DNA of 64,000 nucleotides from Himantopus leucocephalus (GCA_003993805.1 RSEF01000001.1:183524923-183588922); one strand, 5' to 3'; shown: positions 1-14,350, numbered from the stretch's first letter. The notes: generated by a model from the sequence alone, not told the origin. Numbers and translations: made by a program.

Positions 1-3000
1 TCTCCCTCTTGTTACTTAAATAATGCTACAGTGTCATTGTACTTCCCTTCTCCCTGCGACCACTTAAACCTTGGACGACTTCTCCCCTCACGCTCCCAGA
101 GGTCTACTCACACCCCTCCAGAATTTCTGGTGATTGCTTATTATCTTTATCGATTACTGCCAATTTTCTGCCTTCTTCCATGCTGGCTGTTTTTTCCCTC
201 TTTCAGTGGTTAATGAAGCAAGAACAAGAGCCAAAGTCTGCCACCCAAGCGTCTTTGACATAAACCCCATTAATTTCCAGCCACTTTGCATTTGGTTCAG
301 TGTTGCTGGTGTTACATCATGCACCTATTACGAACTGTGACGCCTGTGTGTAAACGTCAAAGGACGTGAACCTCTGTAAATACAAGACACTAATAATAGT
401 CCACCCCGAACAGGCACTTTCATTTTATATTATTGCCTGTAAGCGGGACCTAGCAAAGACGGCCCTGACAGGCAGCCTGGAGGCCTGAATTTCTAATTGT
501 AACTTTGCTATCGGTTTGTTCAGCGAAGTTAGGAGAGCTGCGTCCTTCTCTTCCCATCTGTAAAGTCAAGGTTGCCTCCTTTAAAAGCTTTTCAATCTAC
601 TCAAACAAATGCCAAAGTAAGAACCAAGCATTTATTATTTTTTAATCACTGAGAGGTTTTAAACAAGCCACTCTTACAGAGCCAACCCCAAGGTTATACT
701 TGAGCTCTGATGATTAACTGCTATTTTATAGTTATGTACAGCCAGTATTTTGTGTAAATATATTGGTTTCTGTGTCTCTCGGGTGTTCTGGCTAAGAAGC
801 TAGGTGTTTGGTTGCAACCCAAGAGAAGATCGGTGGCTGCAAAGCCCCCTAACTTTTCCCCCAAAAAACGGGCATCATTGTAGAGCGGCTAACTCAGTAT
901 GAAATCTAGAAAATGGAGTTGTCTGGCAAGGAATTTGTTATTACAGAAGTCTTGAAAGAAAATAAAGGTTTCAGATCCAAACCAGATATTGCAGCCAATA
1001 AACTGAGGATCAGAAACAGGCAACAAGTTGGCCTCTCTTCTAATGAAAGTCCATTAGGGACGCCGATAGACTGTGACTGCTTTTCTTACTAACTTTATTA
1101 ATTAGGACCCTCAGGAAATTCAAAAGTAAAAAAGAGGGTGAGAGGGAACGTTTGCCAGAATTGCTGCAGCATGTGTCAAACCCCCTCGCTTTTAAGACAT
1201 GTACACAAACCAGTAACATTTTATCTGTTCCAGCACAACTGAGCTCAGTGGGAAAATTCCACTGAGTTCAGTTCACATATCAATTTACACTTAAGGGTAA
1301 AGTGGTTAAGTGTCATGTCTAATTGAATTGTTTTTATTACGGGTTCTGGTTTGTCTAAACAGCATGGCATTCAGTACATTAAGGATGCCATACACGAGTA
1401 GCTCAAACAAGTTAATTCTGTTGGAAGTTATGAAAAAGAGAAAATAATTTAATACTTTTTTTCTTCTTCTTACTGCTTATTTTTACTGTTTCCAGAAGCA
1501 GATTAGGGTCTTCAAGACACTATGTCTAACATAGTGCAACACCTTGCATGCTAACTAGGTTTTGTTCTGTTTTGTTTTCTTTTCTTTTCTTTTGCAAAAA
1601 GTCTAAATAGCTAAAAGCAAAAGGAAGGGCAGAAGGAAAAAAAAAAAACTAGGGCAGAAGTTATGCCATTCTTGATTTATATCTGCCCCACCCCGATAGC
1701 TCAATGATTACAGAATCCATTTTTAGAGCAAGTAATTCAGGGAGGTATGTTTTTTTTTAAAATAAATACGCATTTCTGATCTGAAAAATTCAATCTGTTG
1801 TGACAAGAGACAAGGGCGGCTAGACCTTTGAAGTACTCCCTTTACTCGTATTGAAATGGTACTCCTTTTCAGTACAAGGAGTACCTGAAAAACTCCAACA
1901 GGTTCTTAATCGTTAAAGCAAGTTTGTACTTGAACGAACACAAGACCAAATATTTTTTTTAACAGAAAAAATTCAGAATCACCTAAGTAAAACAACAGAA
2001 ATAAAACAGGATTATAAAGAATGTTCCCTTCAATGTATCCCAAATCATATATTTGAAAGCAATTCCTTCTCTCGAGGCTTGGTTTCAGACCAAATGACTC
2101 AATCTGGGTTGCAGTACCCTCTAGGTCCCTCAAAAGTTTTCTTTACATCACCTTTGCACTTCTGCAGCACACTTGCTCCCTGCACTTTTCGCCAGCTCCC
2201 TGCCCCCTGCCCACGCTACAGGCTCCTGCTTAGCTGCCACACAGTCTCTACCCTCTGCTCTGGGATCTCCCCTACACAAGAAAATAAAGCTACCTCCCTC
2301 CTACCCAGTAACTCATTTTTTAGAAGAACAAAGAAACAAAAACAAATGCCGTCCATCACGCACATACATTCAGGAACCAGTGCTGTTCTCTGTTCTTCTC
2401 ACAAAACATCAATGCAGGCAAGAGAGCTTCATGACGATAATTGGGAGAACCACACTGGAACATACATCACTGTCTGCGTCTGGTGCTATTTCGTATGCTC
2501 CGTGTGAGGATCTGAAGTGGTGACATTCCAGTGGACAAACGGTGTTTCAAAATAATACTAATTTATTCTGCAGCCTTGCACAATCTGCACTGAGAGCTAG
2601 TGGCAACAGATTGAACGGTACTACAGATCTCTCCAGCACAGACTCTTCTCCTACAAATGCAGAATTAAGTATTCATGAAGAGATTTCAAAGGTCTAAAAT
2701 GACTATAGAGCTTTCAAGATGCGACACTGCACTAAGACTGTGTCAAATAACAAGTCATAACTGGAAAGGCAAAATTTATCTCCTGAATATAACAGGTATT
2801 TATAATTATTTTTTCCCTATCTTTACTTTCAAAAATCAACTGAACTAAATTTCCAGAAAGGAACAGAAGTAACTGACAAAAAAGAATAACCAAAAGGAAA
2901 CATAAGAATAAATGATTGGCACTAAACAGAACAGTTCTTTCCCCTTCCAACCTTTTTTTTTTAATCTAAGCATACAACAAAATGGCTGCTAGTTACGATT

Positions 3001-4455
3001 TTCTGATCAAGAGAATACAGGATTGTCTTTAAAAAAAAAGGCTTTTCAAGCTCAGATTGATCCTTCCAAACAAATTTTGTATAGAGAATACAATTTTTGA
3101 GACCAATTTTTATTATATACTTTTTTTAGCACTGCCAATGACTGCAAAACCCCCCGGAAATTAAAAAGATAATAATAATACTGTGTTTTACTCAACTTAC
3201 ATGCACCAAATTCCACCAAAAGTTTCCTTAAACAGAGCAATATGGAAATGATCTAGCTGAGGTAACCTAAGGCACTCCAGCACAGCTGGGCACTTCCCAT
3301 AAAGCACACCTGAGGAACCAGGCTTAACTCACAGTTACATATATTCATTGGGGTAGCACTAATAGGCCTTCTTGTACAGGAATAAAACAGATGGAAACTC
3401 AATGTGGCAATACTGAGAAAGTCACAACCATCTTTGCTGAAATTCCTCCATGCCGGGAATAATAAAGTCCAAGAGACAGATGGCCTAGACCAAGAAAAGG
3501 GCACTGACAGTCCAGTTCTACAGTACTCTCCGCTACAGAGGATCATGTCGGAATATAAAGCTGAATTTGTAGCTCTGCTGGACACTTGAGGAGGACTCTC
3601 TGCAGCAAGTACTCAATGAATACACCATTTGCTAGCGTGTGACTGCACCCTGTTGTATGGACTGCACACACCGTGCAGAGGTGCAAACCCACATACGCAG
3701 GTCACACACAGACTTCAGATTCACTGTGCCTGATTTTTCATTGCTTTGCGTGTAAAATCAAAATAAACTGTACCCACATAAAAAGCACAGTTGCTCAAAA
3801 TCCTTCTCCCATAAGCTTAGATTTGACACTGCTGAATAAAGGAATGGAGGGTAGTTTTTAACTGAATCAAATTACAGGACACTGCTTCTTAATTTAGGGA
3901 TTGCTGGGAGATGAAAAGTGAGCTTGACTTCAGTTTTGCTTATTATCTGGAGAGGGAAGGAGGAGGGGAGCATTTATTTGTTTCTTTGGCTGGAAGGGTG
4001 TTTTATTACACATAAGGCAGCAAATGCATTGACGTATTTATTTCCCAAGGGAAGTGACAAATCAGTATATACCAGGAGAAACTTTGTCACTTCTCCTCGA
4101 ACAAACCCCTCTGTTGCTCTGGGTGACTGCATATGCTCTGCCAACGACTTTTTTTTTCTTTGTTTTTTTTTGGTGCAGCTTTTATGATGTTTGCCATTAG
4201 GTTACCAACATCACAGATAAAACACCCCCCACACAGAGCCAACACACACAGACACACTCGGGAACTTGAGAGGGTTCTGGTTCCTTAGCTCAACTTAAGA
4301 GAAAAATCAAAGCTACTTTATTTTTCTTTTCCTGGCATCTTCAGCATCTCTTTTTCACGCACAGTAATATAAAATGTTTTTCAACCACAGATTTACAAAT
4401 AAATGTTGGAAACAAAGCAGTCTTAGTGCATTTGTTTTTCAAATCTTTTTCATAT
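1..4455. other. Unique noncoding DNA, no gene recognised
   Basis: No recognisable coding exon, RNA gene or young transposon is seen here. The first 550 bases or so are richer in CpG than the rest of the segment and contain an ACGTCA and a GACGTG motif close together near 355-370, which could belong to a regulatory element. From about 1,400 onward the DNA is AT-rich, with short T or A runs (for example 4149-4170). The small open frames are short, overlap on both strands, and resemble no protein family I know. Confidence 0.6.
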
Positions 4456-4766
4456 NGCTACGGATGCACCACTTTGCTACCATAAGTAAAAAAACCTTTC
4501 AAAATTAGGAACTCAAAGTTGTTCTACAAAGCCAAAGCTTCCAAAGAAATTTTTTAAACACAAGACATGATGATCTGTGTGTGTATTTAAGTAATTACAC
4601 TTATTTTTCANTCTATGGATGCACCACTTTGCTACCATAAGTAAAAAAAACTTTCAAAATTAGGAACTCAAAGTTATTCTACAAAGCCAAAGCTTCCAAA
4701 GAAATTTTTTTAAACACAAGAGATGATGATCTGTGTGTGTATTTAAGTAATTACACTTATTTTTCA
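4456..4766. repeat. Direct duplication bounded by single Ns, probable assembly artefact
   Basis: Positions 4457-4610 and 4612-4766 are two head-to-tail copies of one 154-155 base sequence. They are separated by a single N at 4611, and another single N lies at 4456 just before the first copy. By eye they differ at about five or six substitutions plus one T-run indel. A short piece walled off by one N on each side and nearly repeated in the next stretch is what an unmerged contig overlap or a second haplotype looks like. A true tandem duplication is possible but less likely. Confidence 0.8.
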
Positions 4767-7700
4767 CTACTTGTGAATTTGCATTAAATAATAATTCTCT
4801 AATTTGGTACCTATACATACCCTTTTGATTATTTTTCCGTTCAGGTTTAGCTAAAGCACATAATACCCTAACTGTATACAATGTTTTAAATACTGCATTC
4901 AGAGCCACAGGCGCTGCCCTGAGAATCTGTCCTTTCCACTCTGAGGCAAAAAAAAGAAAATGTGTCACGTCAGTCTCCTTAACTGTTCTACTGTTTTTAT
5001 CCTGTGGATTTTACGTAGGTAAAATTCTACATTGTGTGGGGTTTGTGGCGGGGGTGGTGGGTTTGTTGTGGGTTTTTTTGAGTTAAGTTTTCATAATGTG
5101 CGCACAGGAACCTCTATGGAAATGTTTTGCCTCAGAAAGTTGGTACATGAAGTGGCTGATGAAATAGAATGGACCAAATTAGATCAATGGGTCAAATTGA
5201 TATTGAAAGTAAAAGAGCACAGTTCTATTGCTTTCAATGAAATTCAATGATATTCAGGATTATAGCACAGCACCATAATATAAAGAGATCTTATGTGATA
5301 TACCATACCTGGCAACTGTGAAACTGACAGAATAAATGACAAAATCTGTCTGCACAAAGTATGTCTTCTTCAGTGAGCTGCTGCATTGATTATAAAAGCT
5401 GCTGGAACTTGTAACTTGTTCAATATAAGTAATGTACATGCAAGCAGCTGATGCATGAGTAATTTACATGAATCAGGTCTCTTCACTGCTACACTTCAGC
5501 TAATAATGAAAATGCACAAGTTGTTTGGCACAGCAGAAAGCTCCCTTAGCTGCGGAAAAGCCGTTGGGTCCCACTATTCACAGTATTTGATCTTAAAACA
5601 CTAGAGGGCTGCACACCTTGAAAGATCTGTACAATTCCATCCTGTTATGCAAGCTGGCTTTCATACTCTCTGCTGTCTAAAGAGATTTCCAATTTTGCTT
5701 TTCTGTAGTGTCGCCTCCCCCCGCTCCCGTTCTGCAATGGCAGAGGCAGCGTTACTGCAACTCTCTCAGCTTCAGTTGTACCCGCAATGGGACAGTAAAC
5801 AGTCTTTTTTTCTAGAATTTTCTTCCTTTTAAAATAAGCATATTGTGGTGCCCTATAACACTATCCTCACTCACCCTGAATTTATTTATTTCAGGCTCAA
5901 TTCTGAAGTCACATAAGTGACAAAATAAGACTCACACAATGAGAATAAACAGTATCAGCACAGGGGAACTTCAATTTCTGTTTTGTGTATGAGACTGATT
6001 GATTGAACTAAGTGAAGCTTCCTGTTGTAGCAACAGATTATTCATTGGGATAAACTGTCCTTTGTCTCACCTTTGCTGGTGTAGAAGTGAGAATAAAATA
6101 ACTGAGTAAAGGACTGCAAATATGCCCCCCTCTTTTTTTCTCCCTCCTCAGTAAAGGGAAGGAATAGTCAGGCCAAGGGAAGTTGCACATTTCAAATTTG
6201 CTTTGCACCAGCTTTCAGGATTTATCACATATTTTGTAGCCACTTCTGTGCTTTTTGGCTCCTAGTCATAAGAATGCATGAGCACTTTGAGGGAAAAAGG
6301 CCATGTGGCTTGTAAATAAAATATACATGCAGCTCCCTAGTTGCAGGGAAGAGTTTGAAAATATCACCCAGGTGGACTCAAAGTGTTCTAAAACCAAAAG
6401 GCAAACAAAATAAATATGAACTTGGCTATTTTTATACACTGAATGCTCTCTGAGAAGTCTGGAGTGCTTGAGGTTGTCACTGTTTGTTTTTCTTGCCAGC
6501 AGACTACTGAATTGTGATCTCTGCTTTGCCTGAGGAAGGTAAAGACAAATTAAAGTCGCTGAGTCTGTCTGCAGTGGGTCACCTTGAAAGGGGCAACCCT
6601 TAAAGAAACTAGTTCTCTCTGGGAGATGGTTTCTGAGAAAGAAAACAATATATATACGGCTTAAGACTCAGGAAGACAAAACAAAAATATATTTGAGAAG
6701 ATAAGCATATAAAGAAGGTATTTTCTGGGTAAAAAAATACCTATGATCAGATAAATATGAGGAGAAGGCATGCAGTTACACAGCTATCGACTTGGGTGAA
6801 GATATGCTCCAGCAGTTTATTTTATTCATACTGAAGTGAAGGAAGTTAGTTATGCACACTGACTAAAACCAGTCCAAGAGCACAGTTTAGATAGGAGAGA
6901 GGTGGGGAAAAATACAGCTTTACAGCACTGAAACATTCAGTAATCCATGAAGGAGAAGTGCAAACAAATGCAACAGAACCAAACTTCCCTATAAAGCCAA
7001 GGAACTGGCCAACTGCTTTTAGTTCTGGTGTTATGTAAATGATATGCATTCACGATATAATTTTAAAATTTAATTCTAATATTCAAAATTATTAAAAACT
7101 TTTGAGGAAGCTCATAACCAAAACTAACATCTACCAAAATTTAAAGTCTGTTGATCTGAAAAGATTTTTTTTTTCATTTTTCTTACTAGATATTTTTAAT
7201 TGGTATTCAAAAATAAAGGATGCATTTAGTACAAGTTCTATATATTTTAGTTCCATTGGAGTTCATAAATACTTTACTAAGTAACTCTGAGAAACTTCTG
7301 TCTTTGTCTCTCAATTTTACTGTCAGCCAGCACTCATCTGCCCCTGATATAAAAAAAGTGAACTGATTTTAAGGATTTAATTTCTGAAACGGGACTTAAA
7401 CTATGTATTTTCATGAAAGCTCCTGAACCTTGCGTGCACGTAGAGTTAAATAATAAAAAAGCAACTGTCAGTCTCCTTCGTTTAAAAAGCATGAGATGTT
7501 CATCCGGTTACTCTGACCAATTCATAAACAGTAAGTGTAATAAGCCTACTTTCTTTCCCACAGCACATTCATCCATCCTCTAGTGATTTACCTGATGTGG
7601 AGATGAGATCTTGGGAAGCAAGGTTATTGTGGTCTTATTAACTAAAAACCTGTCCTCAGCAGTTAAAAATATGTCACAAATTAAGAATAATTAACCTTAA

Positions 7701-10700
7701 ATCCATCCACTATGTTTCTGACAGACAGGACTGAGTTAATTTTATCTTCTGGCTTTAGACAAGGCAGGTGAATTTTGATGACAGATATTTATATTTCTTT
7801 TAGGAGCTCCTAATCTGATCTTCCTTCCCTTTCAGCTGTGGACCACAATAACCTCACCGGTTCCAAAGCTCATCTTCCAAACAAGGATGTTTAACGCAGC
7901 ACTAAATACCAAAATTTGGAGAATTATGCTCATTATTTTTCAGAGCAGACCTCTAACTTATTATCCTTTCCTCTTTTGTCTCAGCAGAAGAACAGCAGAT
8001 GACCCACAGATGAGAGTTTACAGGGGAAGAATTGCAATGCTGCATATTCAAAACCTAATCCTCTACCTTTTCATTCACAGATACCTGCAGAAGGAGTGAG
8101 TGGAGCAATTACAGGTCCCTAAAAATACCTGAACCTTTTTTCATGTCTGTCCTCATTTTTGTCATCATTTTTATAAATGTAGGACACACGGGGCCTCCAG
8201 ACAATCTCTCTTTCCTTTGCCAGCATGCATTCATCCTCAAACCATTTCTGCCCTGCACACAAAGGTGCACACATGAAGTCACATGAAGAGGAAGATGTAC
8301 TGCTTCAAAGAAAAGATGCAAGAGACCTTTCACTCTTCCTTCACTCTAGTCACACAGAGGCGTGGCTGATCATAGTAGAATCTTAGGACAAACCTGAAAA
8401 CAGAGTCATTCAAGTTTTTTTAAGGAGATAAAGTTGCTAGTACCACTGCTTCTGTGAGAATTCTGTGAATGGAAAAGGTGTAGACTCCTGTGAAAGGACT
8501 CCAAACCTATTCAAACACAGCTCTGAAAAATTTTTTCATCAATTTAGTAATTTCCACCTAAGACAATGCAAGTAATCCGCTCATCAGATTCTGATCTTTA
8601 CTAAAAGAACAAAGACCATAAACAAAATGTACTGGATAAAGAATCTGTTGCACCAATAACCATTGTACTGCCTGAAAGAATGGCTTAGCAACAGTACTCA
8701 AGGTACTTTCCGAACCAGGACTCCTAACAATTGAATTCTGCTAATTTACTTACATTCTGACAGAATTAAGGATTCTGAGGATTTAACACTAATTTTTAAA
8801 AAATGGATTTTCCAAAACTGGATGAAAGCAATAAACAACACAAATGGTAAATCACAGAGAGCTTCATATTCTGAAGTATAATGTAATGGGAAAACCGACA
8901 ACTAACAGCTGACCTGTTTCCTCGCTTTCTGTACTGCGATCACTGAGGTGAAACTCTCAGACGTATTCCTTTAATTTTTCAAAAGCAAGAAAATGAATAA
9001 AATACCCTTTCAGTGATCCTGGTATTTAAATAAATGACATTTATAATAGGAATGCACTTTTGCCTCCACTTTAGAACCCTTTTTTCTCCTTTCTGAACAG
9101 CGGTTGCCTATGACAGGGAATGACAGACCATTTCCATTTCTATTTCTGATTCCTGTAGCCAGGTCATACTGTCACATGCAGAGGGAGAGGGAGAGGGCAG
9201 CTCATTCTGGCACCAAGGTCTTATCTGCACTAGCCAGCGAGCCAACAGACTGGCACCTGAGATCGAGCATCCATGCCCACCTTGCCCGCATGTGAGCATC
9301 CCATAGCAAAGTGATTCCATTAATAGCCGAGTCTTTTGTTTCTGCACTCAGCTGTAATTGATGAGGACAGAGCCCATGATTCTTTGTGCTAAGATGTTCC
9401 AGCATTTGCTCCTAGTCTATTATGAGCAAATTTGGCTGATCTTCAGGGAGAATGTAGGAAGGCACTGGGGGACCATTTGGGTGGCTTTGTCTATGCACTT
9501 CCCAGTGCGTGGGCAGGTTCTGACCCGGGAGAAGGTAACTCTCAGCAGACTCCATTTCTCACCTTCAGCCTAGACCTACCAATCTAGAGGTGTTTATCTA
9601 AAGAGAAATGCCAGGCAGATAAGGCTAACTTTGAAATTAATTGTGCAATGTATGCATATTTGTGAATTTATTATGCAACTCTCCGTACCATTGCAATGGG
9701 CTATTGATACTAGCTTAGATGAAGTTTAATAAATGAATACAGTCTTTGGACTAGTTTGCAGTTTGAGGCTGCTGGCAACTGTATAAAAAAATCCTTACAA
9801 TAAACCATACAATTCCTCAGCATTATGATCCTATACATCTAGGAATAGCTATTGTGAGTGGCAGTGGCTGTCTAAGAATATCTGCATGTTTATTGTTCCC
9901 CCCTGAGGCAACAAGCATTGTCTGAAAGGAAAGCTCTGTGTCTTGACTATCCCTTGAGAACCATAATTACAGCTATAGAGGAATATACCATACTGACTCT
10001 CAAGTAATTGAAAAAGAGTGACAGGAAAATGCTTTCTATGTCCATTGCTCTGGGATCAGATCCTCTGAAAGTTAAAATGCATAGGCAATGGGCCAATTTA
10101 GCCTCAGAGATAGAGGATTGAATATACCAGCATCAATAGAATTATAGCTTTTCATATTGTTCCTGATTTTGGCCCAGTGCCTCCAAACAGAACCAAAATA
10201 AGTACTGGAAAAAATAAGCATTGCATTTCTAAATAATAACCGCAGATTTTGGCATACGGCTGAGTGCTTTTTCTAACTAAACAGACCATATCTCCTGTTC
10301 ATAGTTCCAACAGAGAAACCAAAGTCCATAGACTTGACAGAGAATCCAGGCTGAGGACATGACTGACTGAAATACACAGTCAATGATAAATAGAAGAATT
10401 AAAGAAGCTAAATCATGCTTTAAATTTTACAGCAAATTCATAATAAAACTTGAGATTGTTGGGAAAATATCTCACGCTACAAAGATTCACTGAAAAAAAA
10501 ACAGATTTAAGAAAAATGTCAAAGTACAAAATATGTATGTGAAGAAAACAATATGGACTACAAGATTGCTTCAGATTAGGTTGTCATCACAATATAAATG
10601 AATTAGGAGTATTTACATTCATCGTTCTCAGAAATTCTTTCTGTAGGCAACCAGGATAAATTAGTGGTCACCTCTAAAGCCAAAGCAGCCTTATAATTTA

Positions 10701-11392
10701 TTGCAATGGATTAGGATTTTACCCTTGGTTCAAGTTAAATTATTTTTATGCTCTAAGTGAATTCCATGAGAGACAAAGATTTTTGACAAATCCAGTTTCA
10801 TCTCCTGAGTCAACCTTCTCAAAGACAAATGCAAACAGAGTCAAATGTTATATCATCCCAGCTTTTCCCATTTTTGTATTTTAAAAGACAAGCCACGAAT
10901 TTGTTGGTTTGTCATTTGTTGGTTCACATAGATGATGGAGTTGATAAAGGATTTTACTAATTATCCGTTAAGGTAGTAATAGTTTAAGAATTTTAATTAA
11001 GACAGAACATTTTTGGTATTGTAATAGCTAGAAATGGACTGTCATCCTTAATAAGAACAGTCGCTAGTATTCTGTCATGCAAATTAATCTTATATATGGG
11101 TAGCATTGGGAATCTCATCATCAAACTCTTGAATGACTTTAATATAAACCCAACACATTTCTTCAACAAGAAAATTGCCTAGCACAGTATACAAATATTA
11201 ATCTTATCTAAGTGTGAACCATACAGCTGCATTTTCTAATCAGAAGTAAATGACATCATACTTGGGATGATCTCCTCTATAATTTATCAGTAACTGAACA
11301 TGCAGCAACAGAACCGAAAATATGCATGGATATAGCATAACCGTATTAGTAGCTAATTTACATGCTTTTAAAAACATCAAAATTGAGGGTGA

Positions 11393-11439
11393 AATGTAAA
11401 TCAATGTAAAACTGAAATGTAAAATGGTCTCAATGTAAA
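11393..11439 (+). repeat. Four AATGTAAA direct repeats
   Basis: The octamer AATGTAAA occurs at 11393, 11403, 11416 and 11432, so successive starts are 10, 13 and 16 bases apart. The flanking bases differ between copies, so this is not a simple tandem array. The first copy reads ATGTAAAT with its next base, one mismatch from the POU octamer ATGCAAAT, and GTAAA also resembles part of a forkhead site. A cluster of transcription-factor sites is possible, and so is chance in AT-rich DNA. Confidence 0.4.
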
Positions 11440-13075
11440 AGTCTTCAAGATTTCAAAGGACTTAGTATTTCATTTTTATTAGGATTTGCAGAATAATGCA
11501 GAGACGTGTCCCCTTCCATCTCTATTGTTCTAGTTTTGAAGTCCTTCATAGGATGTCTTCCATTTTGAAACAAGTAATAAAACAAGGGCAGCTAGAAGTA
11601 ATGTCAGTAAAGGTGGTATCAGCCATATTGCCAAGATTTTAAAAGCTGTTTAACACATCAGCTGATATTGCCAAAATAAAGCAAAAAAAGGTTATCTGCC
11701 TTGCTTTGATATGCTCCGTTAGCTGTTGCTCTGCTAAAAAATGTTAGTCAATTCCTCTGAAAGAGAAGACAAATCTAAAAAATTAAAAACCGTGAACACA
11801 AGAGCTAAACAATGAGCCAGCTCCACATAAGAAACAGCTATTTGAGCTTAACCAGGCTAGAATAAACCAAGAAAAATAAGCTAAGTATCTTGAAGGACTT
11901 CACTGAGAACAAGGATTAAGAATGAGAGGCTGGCAAAGGACATCAGCAGACATGAGTGATAAGAATTCAGAAAGACGACCACACAGGAAACTTGTTTGCT
12001 TAGTTGGAACACCCAAACCCTTCTAATAATTTTTTTTTGTACCACAAGGTGTCCAAACTCCAAACTCTTTTACCTTCCATACTCTAGTGTATTTTCTCTG
12101 TTCCCTGACTTAACTCAATGTTTTGGTTACTCACAATGTCTGACTGATTAATAGGCATACTTTTCAGACAGGCACAGAGAACATATTATCTTTTAAAAGG
12201 CAGCCTAATATATCCTTCTTTGTTAAATCTCTGATCATTAAGGTCTGTTCATGTTAAAAATTGCTTAGCATCATGCTTGTGTATGACAATAAACACAAGG
12301 TTACATTTTGTAAACAACTAGAAATTCTTCATTTGTAATTTTGTTAAAGATTTAGTATTATTTACTTGGTTTCAGTGCTTTCAACATCTATTGTACTAAT
12401 CACAGCTGCATTATATTTTGATGACGATAAGCCACAAACTATATTCTGATACATTTATAATGCTCTGTAGGCATACAATAGATTGAAGACTGGCAGAACA
12501 GAATATAATAGAACTGAAAAGACAAAATACTTGTGCATCATTTTATCATGCTAGCAAACCTCCACTACTCTCATGAAGACAGGAAGAGCAAAGCTTTTAT
12601 AATAAAAACTTGAATGGCTTAATGACAGCACTTCTCAACTCCTCGTCCCTTCATATGATGTTTTAAAAGCAGACTGACCAACCAGCTCTTCGGAGAAAAA
12701 TCCTTTTGAGTACTGGTCCTTTTGAGAAAAAAATGTTTCATACTGTTCCAAAATGAGTCAGACCCAATTTTAGTAAAACTGTGTCTGGTATTCTATTCGT
12801 TGGTGACCTTATTTCAGATGAACACCTGCTCTTTCCTTCCATATTCAGTCTCTTCAAGAGATACCTGAAAAAGCTGTGATGTCAGCCTCTCATACAAGCT
12901 TTTCTCTTTCTGATTGCTCTTTCTATCCTACTCTTAATACTTTGTAATTTAAGGTACTTCATGGGTAGAAGTGTGGGGGCAGGGGGGATAAAATCTCACA
13001 CATACAACCAGTATTTCCCAGGACACAATGTTTTTATATCTTCTTATTACCACAGAATGGTCTCAATGGCATCGA

Positions 13076-13107
13076 TCTATTGGCAATAGACCTCTTAATT
13101 AAAGAGG
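13076..13107. repeat. Two abutting short palindromes
   Basis: TCTATTG, one G, then CAATAGA (13076-13090) is a perfect 7-bp inverted repeat. It is followed with no gap by CCTCTT, five bases, AAGAGG (13091-13107), a perfect 6-bp inverted repeat. The function is unknown. Confidence 0.4.
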
Positions 13108-13519
13108 AATGATAAGGTTCAAATTCAAGCAAGGGCCAGCTTCAGTTTCAGTTCTATTTCACATACTTCTTAAAAACACTTTGGTTTTCATTCATGTGAA
13201 GTCTCCAATTTTAGCTTTCATTTTCATTCGGTTTGTTTCTTCTACCATAAGAGGAATTAGCATGTTAGTTAGCACAGCTATGTCCTTTACTCTTCTGTTT
13301 GCACAAGTATAATTTCCACTGCACATAAAGTGTTATAAGACTAATTCTCACATTAGCATAAGGCAATCATTTACTTTCCATGAGTTTGAAAGTCTTCTAG
13401 TAGATAAATTCAGATGGTTACCTAACATAGCCATCATGTTTCATACTGTTGCTAGAGTCCAGCACCACAAAAGCAAGCTCTGAACCTTCAAAAATTCATC
13501 AATTAGCAGCCCTGTTTCA

Positions 13520-14035
13520 CAAAGTCATAGAATATTTGAGGTTGCAAGGGAACTCTGGAGGTCATCTGGTCCAACTCCTCTGCTGAAGCAGGGCCACCCA
13601 GAGCTCGTTGCTCAGCACCATGTCCAGACAGCTTTTGAATATCTCCAGGGATGGAGACTCCCAGCCTCTCTGGGAAACCTGTGCTTGGTCACCCTCACAG
13701 TGAAAAAGTGTTTCCCCATGTTCAGGAGGAACCTCCCATGTTTCAGTTTGTGCCCCTTGCCTCTGGTCCTGTCACTGGGCACCACTGCAAAGACCCTGGC
13801 TCCCTCTTCTTTGCACCCTTCCTTCAGGCATATATACACATAAGTATGATCGCCCCTGAGCCTTCTTTTCTCTAGGATGAACAGTTCCAGCTCTCTCAGC
13901 CTTTCCTCATAGGAGAGATGCTCAAGTCCCTTCATCATCTTAGTGGCCCTTTACTGGACTCTATGTCAATGCCCTTCTTGTGCTGGGGGAGCCCAGAACT
14001 AGATACAGTACTTCAGATGTGGCCTTAACAGTGCT
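13520..14035 (-). mobile_element. CR1 LINE, 3' end fragment (minus strand)
   Basis: A 5'-truncated non-LTR retrotransposon copy, sense on the minus strand. Reading plus to minus, the copy starts near the CR1 3' end (TCATAGAAT... GGTCCAACTCCTCTGC) and runs back through the end of ORF2 to about AGATGTGGCC at 14023-14032. The minus frame at 13938-13612 still reads as the C-terminal part of CR1 ORF2, including EERLRELELF, LEKRRLRGD, DRTRGKGHKL and FFTVRV-like stretches. It carries only the last part of ORF2, with no endonuclease and no reverse-transcriptase core, so it cannot move by itself. The 3' terminal repeat is degraded, which suggests an older copy. Boundaries are good to about 10 bases on the 3' side and 20 on the truncated side. 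Confidence 0.92.
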
Positions 14036-14350
14036 TGGATAACATCTAATCCAACAGAATCCATCCCTAAGACTAAGTCTCCCAAATGGTATGGCAGATG
14101 ATAAATTAAGTATCCAAACCCTGCAATGTCAATGCATTCCCACTCACTTAGGCTAGGAATCAGTCCTAGAACTTCAAATTTACAGTCCTTCTGCTGTATA
14201 CATTTATTTCAGTCATGCATTGTGTTATACTCATAGCACCATAACACTACAGCATTGCAACCACGTTATTTTGTCATTTGGGCATTCTCAATATCAACCA
14301 TCAAACCACAACTGTGTCAGTGGCGTAATAGTGGTACACAAGGAAATAAA

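Larger units (their letters stand above)
4767..13519. other. Unique noncoding DNA, no gene recognised
   Basis: About 8.7 kb of AT-rich single-copy DNA. No ORF resembles a known protein and no RNA gene was seen. Small items inside are a G-rich stretch near 5036-5070 whose loops are slightly long for a standard quadruplex, a short GA-rich run near 9181-9198, an AATGTAAA cluster at 11393-11439 and two abutting palindromes at 13076-13107. Stretches such as 9600-9740 and 10560-10760 have the homeobox-motif-rich look of vertebrate enhancers, but that cannot be shown without an alignment. Confidence 0.55.

Noticed and set aside
13612..13938. 108-codon minus ORF with protein-like composition
   Set aside because: It is the C-terminal end of CR1 ORF2 inside a truncated LINE, not a host gene.
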